Below, in pieces: positions 49,534 to 60,059 of a stretch of 64,000 nt of DNA (position 1 is the first letter of the stretch; each line of letters opens with the position of its first letter). Under the pieces are notes generated by a model that was given only the letters and a program-made list of their open reading frames with translations, was not told where the DNA came from and did no database searches. Source of the stretch: Hyaloraphidium curvatum (Eukaryota; Monoblepharomycota; Hyaloraphidiomycetes; Hyaloraphidiales; Hyaloraphidiaceae); contig JAIVFI010000039.1 in the NCBI GenBank assembly GCA_025558095.1, positions 124,001 through 188,000 on the forward strand, given 5' to 3'. A program made the position numbers and the translations under genes.

Positions 49534-50367
49534 TCACTTTGTCAGCTGCGCCAGAAAGTCCTCCAGCTTCGCCCCCCCCGCCGGCGATCCCGCCCTCTCC
49601 TTCTGCTTCGCCACCATGCTCTGCAAATCCTTCACCTTGTTGCGCGCCTTCTTCAGCTGCGACGCCGACACGGGCGTTCCCCCCGGGCTCTGCGCCGCCG
49701 GCGTGCCGGGCCTGCTCAATGCCGGCGACGCGGGCCTGTATTCCGGCGCCGGTGTCGAGGGTTTCGGCGCGGGAACCTTGACGGCGGGCGCCTCCCTCGC
49801 CCCCGGCCGAACGTGCCCCCGCAGCGCCTTCAGATCGGCCACCGTGGTCCCCGGAAACACCGTCTCGGCGCCGCAGACGAGGCACCGGTAGCACACCCTG
49901 TTTTTCTGCTTCCTGAGCCGCTTGGGGAGGTGGGAGCGGGGTTGGCCGGCGGGCGGGCGGTCGTGGAAATGGATCCGCACGGGGCGGGGGGCCCGCTTCC
50001 GGGGCACGGCCGGGGAAGGGGATACCGGAGCGGCGGGTTCCTCGGTGCCGGCATCGGAAGGGTCGTCGGGCCCGGGTTCGGGCGTCCTTTCGTCCCCGTC
50101 CGGTTCGTGTCGGGCACCCCGCTCCTTCTTCCCCCTCCTCCGTTTCTCCTTGGCCTTCCTCACCGCCACCGTGCAGTTTGCCCCCGCGGCAAACAGCGAC
50201 CCGCAGCGGTTGCAGAACCTCCGCAGGACCGAGTCGGCCACCTGCACCGTCCCGCGGGACTGCGCGGCCAGCCGCGAGAAGGCGTGCCGCGACAGGGCGG
50301 GGGAGACGGGGGAGAGGAAGTGCGCGGCGGAGTAGAGGAATTCCACGCGGACGGAGGCGTCGTCCAT
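49534..50367 (-). CDS. RPR2/SNM1-type RNase P/MRP subunit-like protein
   Basis: Single-exon 277-residue protein starting at 50367 (MDDASVRVEF). Residues 8-70 are a helical region, FLYSAAHFLSPVSPALSRHAF..., followed by FCNRCGSLFAAGANCTVAV with Cys52, Cys55 and Cys65. A long Arg/Glu/Pro-rich linker follows. The second pair is CYRCLVCGAE, with the fourth zinc ligand among its three Cys. A zinc ribbon split between CxxCG.L..G.NC and a distal CxxC is the RPR2/RPP21/SNM1 pattern. The C-terminal 90 residues are Pro/Ser-rich with a short coiled coil (LKKARNKVKDLQSM). It probably belongs to RNase P or RNase MRP; which of the two cannot be told. Confidence 0.7.
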   Translation of the reverse strand: MDDASVRVEFLYSAAHFLSPVSPALSRHAFSRLAAQSRGTVQVADSVLRRFCNRCGSLFAAGANCTVAVRKAKEKRRRGKKERGARHEPDGDERTPEPGPDDPSDAGTEEPAAPVSPSPAVPRKRAPRPVRIHFHDRPPAGQPRSHLPKRLRKQKNRVCYRCLVCGAETVFPGTTVADLKALRGHVRPGAREAPAVKVPAPKPSTPAPEYRPASPALSRPGTPAAQSPGGTPVSASQLKKARNKVKDLQSMVAKQKERAGSPAGGAKLEDFLAQLTK

Positions 50368-50605
50368 CGCTGGAAACGGGCCGGGCCGGGGCGGCAGCTC
50401 GGCGGCGGCGCGAGATGGAGGAGTGATCGACGCAGGCTGGCATAAACAAACGGACGCCGACTCCAGAGCGACCGTTCGCCCGCAGGCCCCCCTCAAAGCA
50501 GCCATAGGAGCCACGATTGCGGCTCGGCGTGTGTTTTGGCCCCGGATCTGGGCGCCGCTGGGTCCTCCGGGCGCTCGGGACAAGATCTCCGCGCCGCTCT
50601 CCGCG
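50368..50605. promoter_or_regulatory. Divergent promoter interval, RPR2-type / ABC-class ATPase
   Basis: 238 bases between divergent ATGs. Position implies a shared promoter region. An upstream in-frame extension of the ATPase exists to 50423 but lacks homology and good start context. Confidence 0.4.
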
Positions 50606-52510
50606 ATGGCCTCCCGGGGCTACTCCGCCGGCCGTGGGGGCGGCCGCGGCGCCTACTACAAGGAGAAATACGGCAACCGCGGCCGCGGCAAACCGTACGG
50701 CGCCTCGCCCGCCGCCGCTTCCCACCCTCCGTCCACGAGCGGCGCGCGGACCTCGGACGAGCTCCTCGACGTCCTCCGGAGGATCGACGGCCGGCCCTAC
50801 CCCGCGTACAACGACCTCCTCGGCGCGTGGTCCTTTGCCGCGCAGGGCTTCGAGCTGCTCTTTGATCGGCTGCAGTCGGACCCCTACGCGCCGCCGTCGC
50901 ACGTTCGGCTACGGGTAGCCGGGGGCGCGGCGGGGTTCCCGCCCGAGCTGCACTCCAACAGCGCGTGGAGGACGGCATTCTGCGATTTGCTCGCGCGGAG
51001 GGTGTGGGATCACGTCAGGGCGGCGAAGCTGGACCGCGCTGCGGGCGGGGGAGGGTGGGCGGGGGCCAAGGGGGGCGATTTGGGGTTCGAGATGCCGGGG
51101 CAGCAGGTCCTCGAGAGGTCGTCGGTCGTGCTGCTCGGGGCGCCGGAGACGGGGACGGTGGAGGTCAGGATGACGGCCAACTTGCCGGCGCAGGGACGGA
51201 CGATCCTGGGCAGGCAGGCGGAGGAGCTGCTGACCAAGGCCTTGCCGCGGCTGGTCCGCTCGGCTCTGACCTATTCGACCGTCGAGGACAAGAAGGCGAT
51301 GGCGGACTTTGTGGACAGCGTGGAGGCGCAGCGCGATCTCAGGCGGCAAATCGTGGCCGCGGGCCTCGTGGCCTTCGTTCCCGACGGCGCCATCCTGCCG
51401 CGTGCGTCGGGCGCCTCGGACCTACCCCTCGCCGACGGCGCCGTCGGCTTCCGCTCCCCGCCCTCCCTGCGCCGCACCTTCTCCGTCGGGCCCAACAACC
51501 TCAGCGTCTCGGGAATGGGCCTGGCCCGCGGAATCACTCTCATCGTCGGCGGCGGGTACCACGGCAAGTCGACCCTCCTCCAGGCTATCCAGGCAGGCGT
51601 GTACGACCACGTGCCGGGGGACGGCCGCGAGTTCGCCGTCTCGGATCCGACTCTGTTTCCGGTCCAAAGTGAGGACGGGCGGAGCGTGACGGGCGTCAAC
51701 ATTTCGCCCTTCATCGACAACCTGCCTTTCGGCCGCTCGACAAAGAGCTTCTCCACCGCGGACGCCAGCGGATCCACATCCATGGCCGCGTCGATCCAGG
51801 AGGCACTCGAGCTCGGCTGCTCCGCCCTGGCCGTGGACGAGGACACGGCGGCGACCAACTTCCTCATACGCGACGCCCGCATGCGGATGCTGGTCGGCAA
51901 GGGGCAGGAACCAATTACGCCGCTCATTTCTCGGGCGCGGGCGCTGCGCGACGAGAAGGGGGTGTCGACCATCCTGGTGATCGGCGGGTGCGGAGACTAC
52001 CTGGACGTTGCGGACTGCGTGGTGCAGATGCAAGAGTACAGGGCCGTGGACGTCACCGCGCGGGCCAGGGAGATTGCCGCTGCGGTGCCGGTTTCTCTGG
52101 ACGCGGACGGCGGGAGCGCTTACGGGCCTGTGGATCACCGACGGCTCGCGATCCCGAGCCAGAACCCGGGCAGCGACGAGGACCGCGTCCTCAAGGGCTC
52201 CAAAACCCGGGTCCGCGGCGTGCGCGAGCTCTCCTTCTGCGGGCAGGACGTGGACGTCTCGGCGCTGACCCAGCTCGCCGAAACGGCGCAGACGAGGCTC
52301 GTCGCCGAGGCGCTGCGGTACCTCCGCGACGCGCCGCAGTTCGCCGGGCTGACGGTGCGGCAGGCTGTGGATGCGCTGGAGAGGGAGCTGGACGCGCGCG
52401 GGACGGACGTGCTGAGCCCGTGGGGGCACCCGACGGGGAACATGGCGCGGTGCAGGGCGATCGAGGTCGCGGCGGCGCTGAACCGGTTGCGCGGACTCGT
52501 GGTTTGGTAG
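50606..52510 (+). CDS. Predicted ATPase of the ABC class (ABC_ATPase family)
   Basis: Intronless 634-residue protein. Residues 1-45 are RGG-rich (SAGRGGGRGAYY, GNRGRGKPYG), which suggests RNA association. The family core begins ELLDVLRRIDGRPYPAYNDLLG, a signature of this uncharacterised group, then SALTYSTVEDKKAMADFVD and FVPDGAILPRASGASDLPL. Walker A is GGGYHGKS at 315-322 followed by TLLQAI; RSVTGVNISPFIDNLP; signature-like SGSTSMAASIQEALELG; Walker B CSALAVDEDTAATNFLIRD; ILVIGGCGDYLDVAD. The architecture of one ABC-class ATPase domain with no membrane part is complete. The family occurs in bacteria, plants and fungi; its biochemical function is, as far as I know, not established. A link to RNA in this copy is inferred from the RGG tail. 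Confidence 0.85.
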   Translation: MASRGYSAGRGGGRGAYYKEKYGNRGRGKPYGASPAAASHPPSTSGARTSDELLDVLRRIDGRPYPAYNDLLGAWSFAAQGFELLFDRLQSDPYAPPSHVRLRVAGGAAGFPPELHSNSAWRTAFCDLLARRVWDHVRAAKLDRAAGGGGWAGAKGGDLGFEMPGQQVLERSSVVLLGAPETGTVEVRMTANLPAQGRTILGRQAEELLTKALPRLVRSALTYSTVEDKKAMADFVDSVEAQRDLRRQIVAAGLVAFVPDGAILPRASGASDLPLADGAVGFRSPPSLRRTFSVGPNNLSVSGMGLARGITLIVGGGYHGKSTLLQAIQAGVYDHVPGDGREFAVSDPTLFPVQSEDGRSVTGVNISPFIDNLPFGRSTKSFSTADASGSTSMAASIQEALELGCSALAVDEDTAATNFLIRDARMRMLVGKGQEPITPLISRARALRDEKGVSTILVIGGCGDYLDVADCVVQMQEYRAVDVTARAREIAAAVPVSLDADGGSAYGPVDHRRLAIPSQNPGSDEDRVLKGSKTRVRGVRELSFCGQDVDVSALTQLAETAQTRLVAEALRYLRDAPQFAGLTVRQAVDALERELDARGTDVLSPWGHPTGNMARCRAIEVAAALNRLRGLVVW

Positions 52511-52540
52511 GGCACCAATTCTTCGATCCCTCCGGGAGCT

Positions 52541-53671
52541 TCAATTGAGGGATTTGAAGAGATTTGTGCCTTTCCGTCTCCAAGCCTCGGCCCATCCGTC
52601 CTGCAGCTCCGTCATCGCGAGCTCCACCGCCTCCCTTTCTTTCGGATACCTTGCGCCGCCCACGGCCGAATTCCGGGAAGCGAAGCCATTCCCCAGCCCA
52701 TCCCTGTTTCCAGATTCAAGCAGATACGCCACGGGCGGGAACCCGAGCGCCGTGACGTTGAGTTGTCTGGCTAGCAGGCGCTGCAGCGCTTCGGGATCAC
52801 AGCCGGCTTCGGGGCAGTCCAGGAGGAACCGGAGCCGCCGGTACGGTTCGCCGTCGGCCAAGAGCGAGAACATGCCGAGCATTTCCGGCGCCAGGGAGCG
52901 GGGAAAGACGACGTGCCGGTCGTTGATGCCGCCATAGTGCTCGGCGTCCTGCACAAACAGGGCGCTCCCGTCCGCCTCGTCGAGCAGGCCAAGGGGCGGG
53001 TGCGGGAAGGTCCACTGGAAGTCGGGTCGCGTCCTCACAATCTTCTGGTAGCGCCGGCCGGCGCTCCGCTCGCGCGCCTCGATGGCACGGAAGCACTCGC
53101 CATAGTTCAAGTAGTTGCCCAGCATCGACTGCCGGACGACAAGATCGCTGTTGACAAGCCGATTGCCCGACAAAAATGGCAGAAGGACATCTGCTGCCGG
53201 AAGCAGCTTCCCGAGTGCTTGGAGGTCGTGGCCGAAAGCATCCACGCGCATCGAAGCCAGCCCGGGGAGGCTTGCAAGGAGCCCGGCGACCTTCTTCCTA
53301 TAAGGCTCGTCGGCAACCATGACATAAGCAAACACGTCGACGCCCCAACGGCCGCGGCTGGAAGGCCAGTCCGCGACGAGGCCTCCAAGAAGATTGTGCA
53401 CGGTCGAGTTGAACGTCTCGTCGAAGCTGCGCGCCCCGCCGACGAGGCACACCGCGGCCCTCGGCGGGTCGAAGAGACGATCCGGATATTCCTTGGGCGC
53501 GGGCAGCGCGCTCGGCAGACTGTCGTTGCCGCTCACGTTCACAGCCAGGCTCGACGGCGGTTCGCGCGGTTCCGACACACAGGACCGCGATGTCCGAAGC
53601 AGCAGCACGGAAAACATCATTATGGCCAATGCAGTTACTGGAAGCAGCCAGAACAAGAGGCTCCCGCGCAT
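52541..53671 (-). CDS. Type II membrane protein, glycosyltransferase-like lumenal domain
   Basis: Single-exon 376-residue protein. A signal anchor (SLLFWLLPVTALAIMMFSVLLL, residues about 4-25) follows a very short N-terminus, giving type II topology typical of Golgi enzymes. The lumenal part begins after a stem and shows AAVCLVGGARSFDETF, WGVDVFAYVMVADEPY, LNYGECFRAIEARE...YQKIVRTRPDFQW, and GGINDRHVVFPRSLAPEM. The combination RTRPD (an aspartate in a DxD-like position) and ND.HVVFPR is shared by a group of plant and fungal glycosyltransferase-like proteins of unknown specificity. Two N-glycosylation sequons are visible (NVSG, NSTV), plus NVTA. The gene is divergent from the lipase gene (140 bp apart). 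Confidence 0.7.
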   Translation of the reverse strand: MRGSLLFWLLPVTALAIMMFSVLLLRTSRSCVSEPREPPSSLAVNVSGNDSLPSALPAPKEYPDRLFDPPRAAVCLVGGARSFDETFNSTVHNLLGGLVADWPSSRGRWGVDVFAYVMVADEPYRKKVAGLLASLPGLASMRVDAFGHDLQALGKLLPAADVLLPFLSGNRLVNSDLVVRQSMLGNYLNYGECFRAIEARERSAGRRYQKIVRTRPDFQWTFPHPPLGLLDEADGSALFVQDAEHYGGINDRHVVFPRSLAPEMLGMFSLLADGEPYRRLRFLLDCPEAGCDPEALQRLLARQLNVTALGFPPVAYLLESGNRDGLGNGFASRNSAVGGARYPKEREAVELAMTELQDGWAEAWRRKGTNLFKSLN

Positions 53672-53811
53672 CCCTGTTACGCATCTGTGTGTTTGGGCCT
53701 CGAGTCCCTACACTCCCGGCAAGCGCATGAGGCCGGCGACGGGAGACAATCCCGACTTGACCCCGACTGCGTGACCCAATTGTGCCGCATCTTAAACGTT
53801 GAAGCTTAAGG

Positions 53812-54733
53812 ATGGCGAAGGACTTTGAGATCCCTGCGCCGGACGGCACGATCCTCAAGGCCAGCGCGTTTGAAAACCCCTCTGCTCCGCGTGCCATCTG
53901 CGTGATCGTGCACGGAATGGGCGAACATCGGAGGCGATACGAGCGCGTTGCCAACATTCTGGCGGAGAAGGGCATCGCAGTGGTCACGTACGACCAGCGG
54001 GGCCACGGAGAGACCGCCACCAAGCACGGGGACGTGAACGGGGGATGGCCGGCAATGATTGCCGATATCGACGTCGTCCGGAAGGCCGCACTCAAGAAAC
54101 TCAAAGTTGACGTGCCAGTGATCATTCTGGGGCACTCGATGGGATCCATGTCACTGCAGAGCTACCTGTTGGAGCACTCGAACGACGTTGCGGGGATCGC
54201 GCTCTCCGGGTCGACGGCGATCGACGTTATGGCCGCAAACAGGGTTCCGGGCCAGGCTCCTGACCTATCGGCGATGAACGCGCCCTTTGCCGGGCCGAAT
54301 TCGACGGGTTTCGAATGGCTATCGAGGGATCCTGCGGAGGTGGCCAAGTACGGTGGGTTTCCACGGGCCAAGAAGACGGTATTCCAGTGCTGACGAGGCG
54401 TTTTGTACAGTCGCTGACCCCGCCTGTGGCTTCGGCATTGATCTCGAAGCCAGCAACGGCCTCTTCGCCACCGGTGCTACGCTGGCCGACCCGGAACACC
54501 TCAAGCGCATCCGCCCGGATCTCCCCATCTTTATCTTTTCCGGGGACCGCGATCCGGTCGGAGGACCCGACGGTGCGTTCTTGGAGCTCATCGGCAAGCG
54601 GTACAAGGACGCGGGGATCTCGAAGACCAATGTGAAGCTGTACCCGGAAGGCCGCCACGAAATGTTCAACGAGACCAACCGCGACGAGGTCCATGCGGAC
54701 TTGCTGGCCTGGATCGACTCGGTGCTCGCTTGA
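53812..54733 (+). CDS. Monoglyceride lipase-like serine hydrolase
   Basis: Two exons (53812-54352, 54411-54733; intron 58 nt, GTGGGT...ACAG) give 287 residues, the normal length of fungal/animal monoacylglycerol lipases. Oxyanion loop VHGMGEHRRRY; GHGET; nucleophile elbow ILGHSMGSM with Ser109; catalytic Asp in the strand IFSGDRDPVGGPDG; catalytic His in YPEGRHEMFNE. The junction restores AKYVADPACGFGIDLEASNG, the family block just before the Asp strand. It should hydrolyse monoacylglycerols and related esters, probably on lipid droplets or ER; yeast YJU3 is the closest named comparison. No membrane anchor is visible. Confidence 0.87.
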
Positions 54734-54865
54734 TGTGCTAATGTGAGGTGCAGATGTACCGGAGGAGACCCGGGCGCATAGAACGGGACGAGAAGTTGTT
54801 CCTCAACAATGCAAATGCAGAATCAACGAGCAATAGCTCCTCCTTTTCCCAGCCTCCACCGTGCG

Positions 54866-57758
54866 TCAGAGCCTCTCCAGGTGGTGCACCTCGACCCACC
54901 CGGCCTTGCCGTCCCTCCCCACGACCCACCACCAACCCCCGTCGTCCACAAACTCGACCCGCACCACGTCCCCCGCCCGCAGCACGAGCTCCGGTCCCTC
55001 GTGCGGGAACACGCACACGGCGTCGAATGGGCCCCCGTCCGTCGTCACGGGCGTCTCGGTAGGCGTCGACGCGACCGACGCGCTGCTCCCGACAACGGAG
55101 CTCACGCTGGCCGACCTCCCCGCCGCGATGCTTGGCAGCGACTCGCTCCGCCCCCCGTCCCCACCCGAGATGTTGCGCTTCCCTGAGCCCGACTTGGAGC
55201 CGAACAGCCAGCGCAGCGCGCCCTTCGATGCGTCGGGCCCCTTGAGCCCGTCGGGGGCGAATGTCCGAGCCTTCCACTCTCGCGCCGTCTCGAGGCCCTC
55301 GAAGAGCGCTTCGACCCTCCTGAATGATTCCTCCCAGCGCGCGCGTATGCCGTCGAAGGAATCCGCGGGTCCGGGCGACGCCGCAGCCAACGCTGCTGCC
55401 CAGCCGCGGAGAGCGTTGGCCTTGGCCGAGGCGAGGAGCACGGCGACGCGGTCCATCCAGCGGCAGGCGAGCAGGATGAACTTGGGGAGCTCCTCGACGA
55501 GCTGGGCGTTGAGCGCGACGTAAGCAGCCGCCGATTTCTCCAGCGCTTCGTCAACCTGCAAAGCAATGCAAGATCAACTGACAGCCATGAAGCGGGTGAG
55601 CACTGCAGCAACCCACTGGAGCGCCCTTGGCCTTGAGCTCCTTTGCCCTGTCGTAGTCGAGCCTCTTCTTCTCCCTCTTGCGCATCACCACCGTCGGCCT
55701 CGCGAACCACTCCAGCAGCCTCTCGAGCGCCGGCACCACCTCGGCCGCCACCGCCCTCTCGGCCTCCCTCCATCTGGTCGCCGCCTCGGCCTTGGCCGCC
55801 CTCGCCAGCTCCTCCGGCCACGTGCCCTTCTCCCCGCAGAGCGCGTACCAATCGGCCGCGCTCCCCGCGAACACCTCCAGCGCCTCCGCCGCGGCCTTCA
55901 GGGCGCCGGTCCACGCCCCGGCATCCTTCAACATGGTCCGCGCGTGCGCCTCCCTCGCCTCGAACGCGGCCCGGAGCGCCTCGTACCCCTGGTCCACCGT
56001 GCCGTCCGCCAGCCCCGTCGCCTGCCTGAGCTGCTGCGCCGTGCGCTGCAGGCTCTTGGAGGTCCAGTGCACGACGCTCCTGCCGCCCTCGGCGCGCGCC
56101 ACTTTCTCCGTGACCTCCTTGCGCCGCTTGAGCTCGTTGATCCGGCCCGCCGTGGCCTCGTACAGGGCGACGGCGGCAGGCACGCGCGGATCGGCGGGGG
56201 TGGCCTTGGCGAGGGCCGAGAGGAGGAGGGGAACGCGGAGGATGCGCTGGACGGGCTTGATGAGGAGGGAGAGGAGGTCCCACGCCGCGGTGCGGCCGGC
56301 GAGCTGCGATGATTGGTGCTGCCGCGGAAGTGGGGGTCAGCAGACGGTCGGGGCGGAACGGACGGGGTGCGGTCCCACCGCGATCCACTCCCTCGCCCTG
56401 GCCTCGTACTCCTCGTCCCGCGGCACTTTCGGGTCGCGGTCCTTTCCGGTGGGATCCATGATCTCCGCGAATCGGAGCAGCGCGCTCTCCTGGCGCTTGC
56501 AGTAGCCCGCGTAGGCGGCCTCGATGGCCGCGGCGCGCGCCCCGTCGCCGCCGACAAAGGCCTCCAGCACAGCGTCGGGCGAGTCGGCCTCGTACGAGGT
56601 GTCGAGGATATCCAGGACCGAGCGGGAGGCGGCGATCACGGCGTCCAGCTGGGAAAAGAGGGCGCGGGCGTCAGGTGGGGTGAGGGCGCCCGAGCGCGCG
56701 GGGCGGGCAAAGAGCTCGTCTAGCACGAGCATGTCCGAGTAGAAGGTGCGCTCCGTGTTGCGGATCTCCTCCAGGATGTGGATCCGCTTCTTGCGGAGCT
56801 TGGCCGAGTCCTTCGGGCCGTTTGCGGAGGGGTCGTCGCCCTCGGGAGGGAGCAGAGATGCGGAAGAGGAGCCCCGACTGTCCGCTGCCGTCGATTCGGC
56901 CGTGCCAGAGGCGAAAGAGGGCTGAGTGGAGAGGGAAGATGTCCGCTGGGGCAAAAGAGAGCTCGGAACGAGGGTCTGGGCGGCCTGCTGCGCTGCCACC
57001 GGTGGTGGAGCTCCGCGCCCGGGTTCGTCGCCGGGGACGATGTAGCCGTAGTCCGATCCCCGCGAGTCCATGGAGCCGTACCGGTCGACCGGCGTGCGCG
57101 ACGGCGGTTCCGAGGTCGCCGAGCCAAAGGACGGGTCCCTGCCGTAAGCAGTCTCGCCCGGATACGGCTCCCCATCATGGCCCTCCCCCGGGTAGGCCTC
57201 GCCCGGGTACAGCTCCGACACCGGTCTCGCAGCGTACGGTGCCGACGGCGCCGAGGCCGGCAACGAGGGCGGCAGCGAGGTGGCCGACGAGGCCATGGAC
57301 GGCGGCACCAGCGGCGCGAGGTTCAGCTTGGCGATGTGGTCCACGATATTCGACCCCCCGTCCGCGGGGCCCCCGTTTGCCGCGTCGTGCGAAAAGTGGC
57401 TGCTGTCCCGTGCGCCGTCGTTTGTCCGCAACGATTCGGGCTTTGGCGGCGGCCGCGGCGGCGGTCTCCTCGGTTTGGCCGGCGCGTCGCCCCCAAAGTC
57501 GACGCCCGAGCTGCGCAGCCCCGACGAGACTGACGGCGCGCGCGACAGCTCCGACCGTGCGGAAGTCGACGCGGTGCGGTCGAGGCCGCTGCCGTATCGG
57601 CGAGCCGCGACGCTTCCCGTCGACGCGGCGCGCGACGGCCCGCCTCCCCCGCCCGCCGCCTCGGCCTTTTCCTCGAAGAGCATCGACAGCCGCGCGACGT
57701 TGCCGCCGCTGAGCGGCCGGCGCGTGCCCGCTGGAGGCACGCCCGGGTCGGACGCCAT
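54866..57758 (-). CDS. DH-BAR-SH3 protein (Tuba/DNMBP-like RhoGEF)
   Basis: Three exons (56379-57758, 55617-56318, 54866-55555; introns 60 and 61 nt) give 923 residues. Residues 1-320 are Ser/Pro-rich and disordered with poly-Pro (RRPPPRPPPKPES) and repeated PGE tetrads (YPGEAYPGE, EPYPGE). The DH (RhoGEF) domain starts RKKRIHILEEIRNTERTFYSDMLVL and ends WDLLSLLIKPVQRILRVPLLL, joined across intron 1. Next is a helical BAR-like region (RINELKRRKEVTEKV; AADWYALCGEKGTWPEEL; FARPTVVMRKREKKRLDYDRAK...; SAAAYVALNAQLVEELPKF), then a linker, and a C-terminal SH3 (AVCVFPHEGPELVLRAGDVVRVE; WWWVVGRDGKAGWVEVHHLERL). This order matches Tuba-type Cdc42 exchange factors linking membrane curvature and actin. 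The exact donor of intron 1 (GTGGGA or GTCCGT) is uncertain by four codons. Confidence 0.85.
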
Positions 57759-57858
57759 TTCCGGAGCTGGCAGTGGGCGGACTTTCGGGAGGACGCTGGT
57801 CCCGCGCGAGGCGCAAAGCGGTACTCGACCTCACGATGTACTGCACGGAAGTACACTG

Positions 57859-58868
57859 CTAGAAATCGATCGCGCCGAACTTGCCCGACTGGTAGTCCAT
57901 GACGGCCCTGGAGGTCATTGAAGGTCAGACCGGAATACTCGGCCCAGTCCACGGCAAGCAACCCACTGCATGATCTGGTCCCGCGTGGTCATCACGAACG
58001 GGCCGTACCGGGCGACCGGCTCCTTCAAAGGCTTGCCCCCCAGCAGCAGCAGCATGAGGTCCTCCTTGGCGTCCACAGGGTTCTCAAACTCGACCACCTC
58101 CGGCTCGCCCTCCTCCGACGGCCCGGGCACGAAAAACACCGTGTCCATCTCCCCCACGTCCCGATCCTTGCCCGAGCCCTCGGGCCCGTACACCCGCGCC
58201 CGGCCGTGCGCAACGTAGGCAAAGAGGTTGAATCCGTCAGTCGGGCGCCCGCCCCACGCCGCCGCCTCGGGGATCTGCCACGACACGCGTCCGCCCGGCT
58301 TGACGATGTAGTGGTTGTACCAGACGGGCGTGTCCGGCTCGATCCGGGACCGCACGCCGTACGAGTCACCGACGATCACCTTGACCGTCGCCTTCCCGTC
58401 GGTCCCGGGCACCTCGACCACAGGCAGCCCCTCTGGAGGCGTGTCCTGATAGCGTGGGGTCTGCATCTTGTCCTTTGCCGGCAGGTTGATCCACAGCTGA
58501 AAACCCTCGGCTCGCCCACCCTCCTCCATGAACTTCTTCGTGGGCATCTCCGAGTGCAGAACTCCCGAGCCCGTCGTGAGCCATTGCACCCAGCCGGGGC
58601 CGAGCACCCCGTGGTTCCCCGCTGAATCCTTGTGCTCGTTCTCCCCGTGCACGATGTGCGTTAGCGTCACGAACCCGCGGTGGGGATGGGTCGGCGCGCC
58701 GACGGCCTTGCCGGGCTCGACGACGCGGTCGGGGAGGTGGTCCAGGAGGAGGAACGGGTCGTAGTGCTGTAGCTGCCCCGTCGGGAAAGGACGGCGCACG
58801 GTGAAGCCGGCGCCCTCGACGGTTTCGCTCGCGCGGAGGACGTAGTTGACGGCGCGGCGGGCGGCCAT
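57859..58868 (-). CDS. Pirin-family cupin protein
   Basis: Two exons (57967-58868, 57859-57907; intron 59 nt) give 316 residues. The short last exon yields DQIMQAVMDYQSGKFGAIDF at the C-terminus, characteristic of pirins. N-terminal cupin: GFTVRRPFPTGQLQHYDPFLLLDHL; metal ligands in PTHPHRGFVTLTHIVHGENEHKDSAGN and the HSEM block; GFQLWINLPAKDKM. C-terminal cupin: DGFNLFAYVAHGRARVYGPEG and PEVVEFENPVDAKEDLMLLLLGGKPLKEPVARYGPFVMTT. The start at 58868 leaves a short N-terminus. Pirins are iron-binding, with quercetinase activity in some and transcriptional-cofactor roles in others; either fits. Confidence 0.9.
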
Positions 58869-59103
58869 CGTGAACTGGAAGGGGGCGCCGAGAGCGGTCC
58901 TCGTGGGATTAAGAAGGACGAGTGCCGTCGAAGAGGCTGAGGCCGCCTCCGGCTCTTTATGTCCGCTGCTTCGGGGTTTCGCGATGCGGCTCCGATTTTC
59001 CGGCAGACGACGACGGCTCCAGCCAAACAATCGATCGGGTCCACAGTGGATCAAGCTGTACACGACGAAGATGCGATATCGGGAAAAAGATCTAGTACAT
59101 CGT

Positions 59104-59666
59104 TTACTTCTTCAGCTCCTCCGGCAGCGCATCGGCGATCGTGGCGTTCGGCAGCGGGTCGTCTGCCTTCGGAGCCTGATCGGAGGCAAGAACACGTCAG
59201 GAACTCCATTCATCATCGGCGATGTCCTTCGATGCCCACCTCGGCAAGCATCTTCTCCTTCTCGAACTCCTCCAGGCTCTTGACCTGCCGTCCGAACGCG
59301 CGATCAGTTCCTGATCACCTCAGTGCCCGCCCCGGAACCCAAGCCCAACCTGCACCCTCGGCTCGCGCGGCGGCCCGACGCTGGCGTTCTCGGCGGCCTC
59401 GATGGGGTTGCCCTCGAGCTCGTCGGTCTCGGTGCCCCAGTTGTGCGCGCCGCCGCCCTGCTTCTTCACGGAGCCGCGGGGGTCGCCCATGCCACTCCTG
59501 GCCGCGGCAGCGCGATGTTATGAGGTGGAGAAATGCGGCAAGGGCGGATGGAAGGTGGTAAATGGGGCATGAGGCAATGAACGGCGGGGCGAGAGACGCA
59601 CTTGTTCTCGTGGCGGTCGTGCTTCACCTCCTGCGGGCCGTGTCCGGAGTTGTGCGAGCGGGTCAT
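59104..59666 (-). CDS. Small STM1/HABP4-like ribosome-associated protein
   Basis: Four small exons (59602-59666, 59350-59497, 59240-59284, 59104-59175; introns 104, 65 and 64 nt) give 109 residues; the gene is easily missed because no single exon exceeds 50 codons. The spliced protein reads MTRSHNSGHGPQEVKHDRHENK, SGMGDPRGSVKKQGGGAHNWGTETDE, then an acidic half (EFEKEKMLAEAPKADD) ending EELKK. A basic RH.(S)G..D.R...KK.G.G..NWG block followed by acidic sequence is the core of the HABP4/SERBP1/STM1 group, which bind mRNA and idle ribosomes. It is much shorter than typical members, so the call is tentative, but every splice junction keeps phase. Confidence 0.65.
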
Positions 59667-60059
59667 GTTGCTTTAGTAGGCAGTCGTTGGCGAGCGAAGC
59701 GGTTGGAGCGGCGGGATGCGGGTTTCGGGCACGATGTCGCGGTCCGGAAGTCCCAAGGAGCGCGAACGGAACGGGTCCGCGGAGCAAAGCGTAGGACTCG
59801 GTGAGCGTCCTCTGCCAGCGAAGTCGGAGTGCTGCATCTTCCAGTCACCTTTGGCGGAGAGAGAGGGGCTGCGCTTATTGCAAGACGCGCGACTTCGAGG
59901 TTCTGCTTTTGTTGAAAGGGTGACTCAGTGCGCCGACTCCCATCCAGCGCCGACAACCCTCGCGCGGACCAACAAGGAAGACCCAATTGCGCTGATGTGA
60001 ACAGTACGTAGATGCAATTAAGTGACATGGCACATTTTGATGTTGATGGATAGTTTTTT
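59667..60059. other. Spacer upstream of the STM1-like gene
   Basis: About 390 bases. The left part is the STM1-like promoter, the right part (AT-richer, with a T7 run at 60054-60060) the 3' flank of the SUEL-lectin gene. No coding evidence. Confidence 0.4.
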
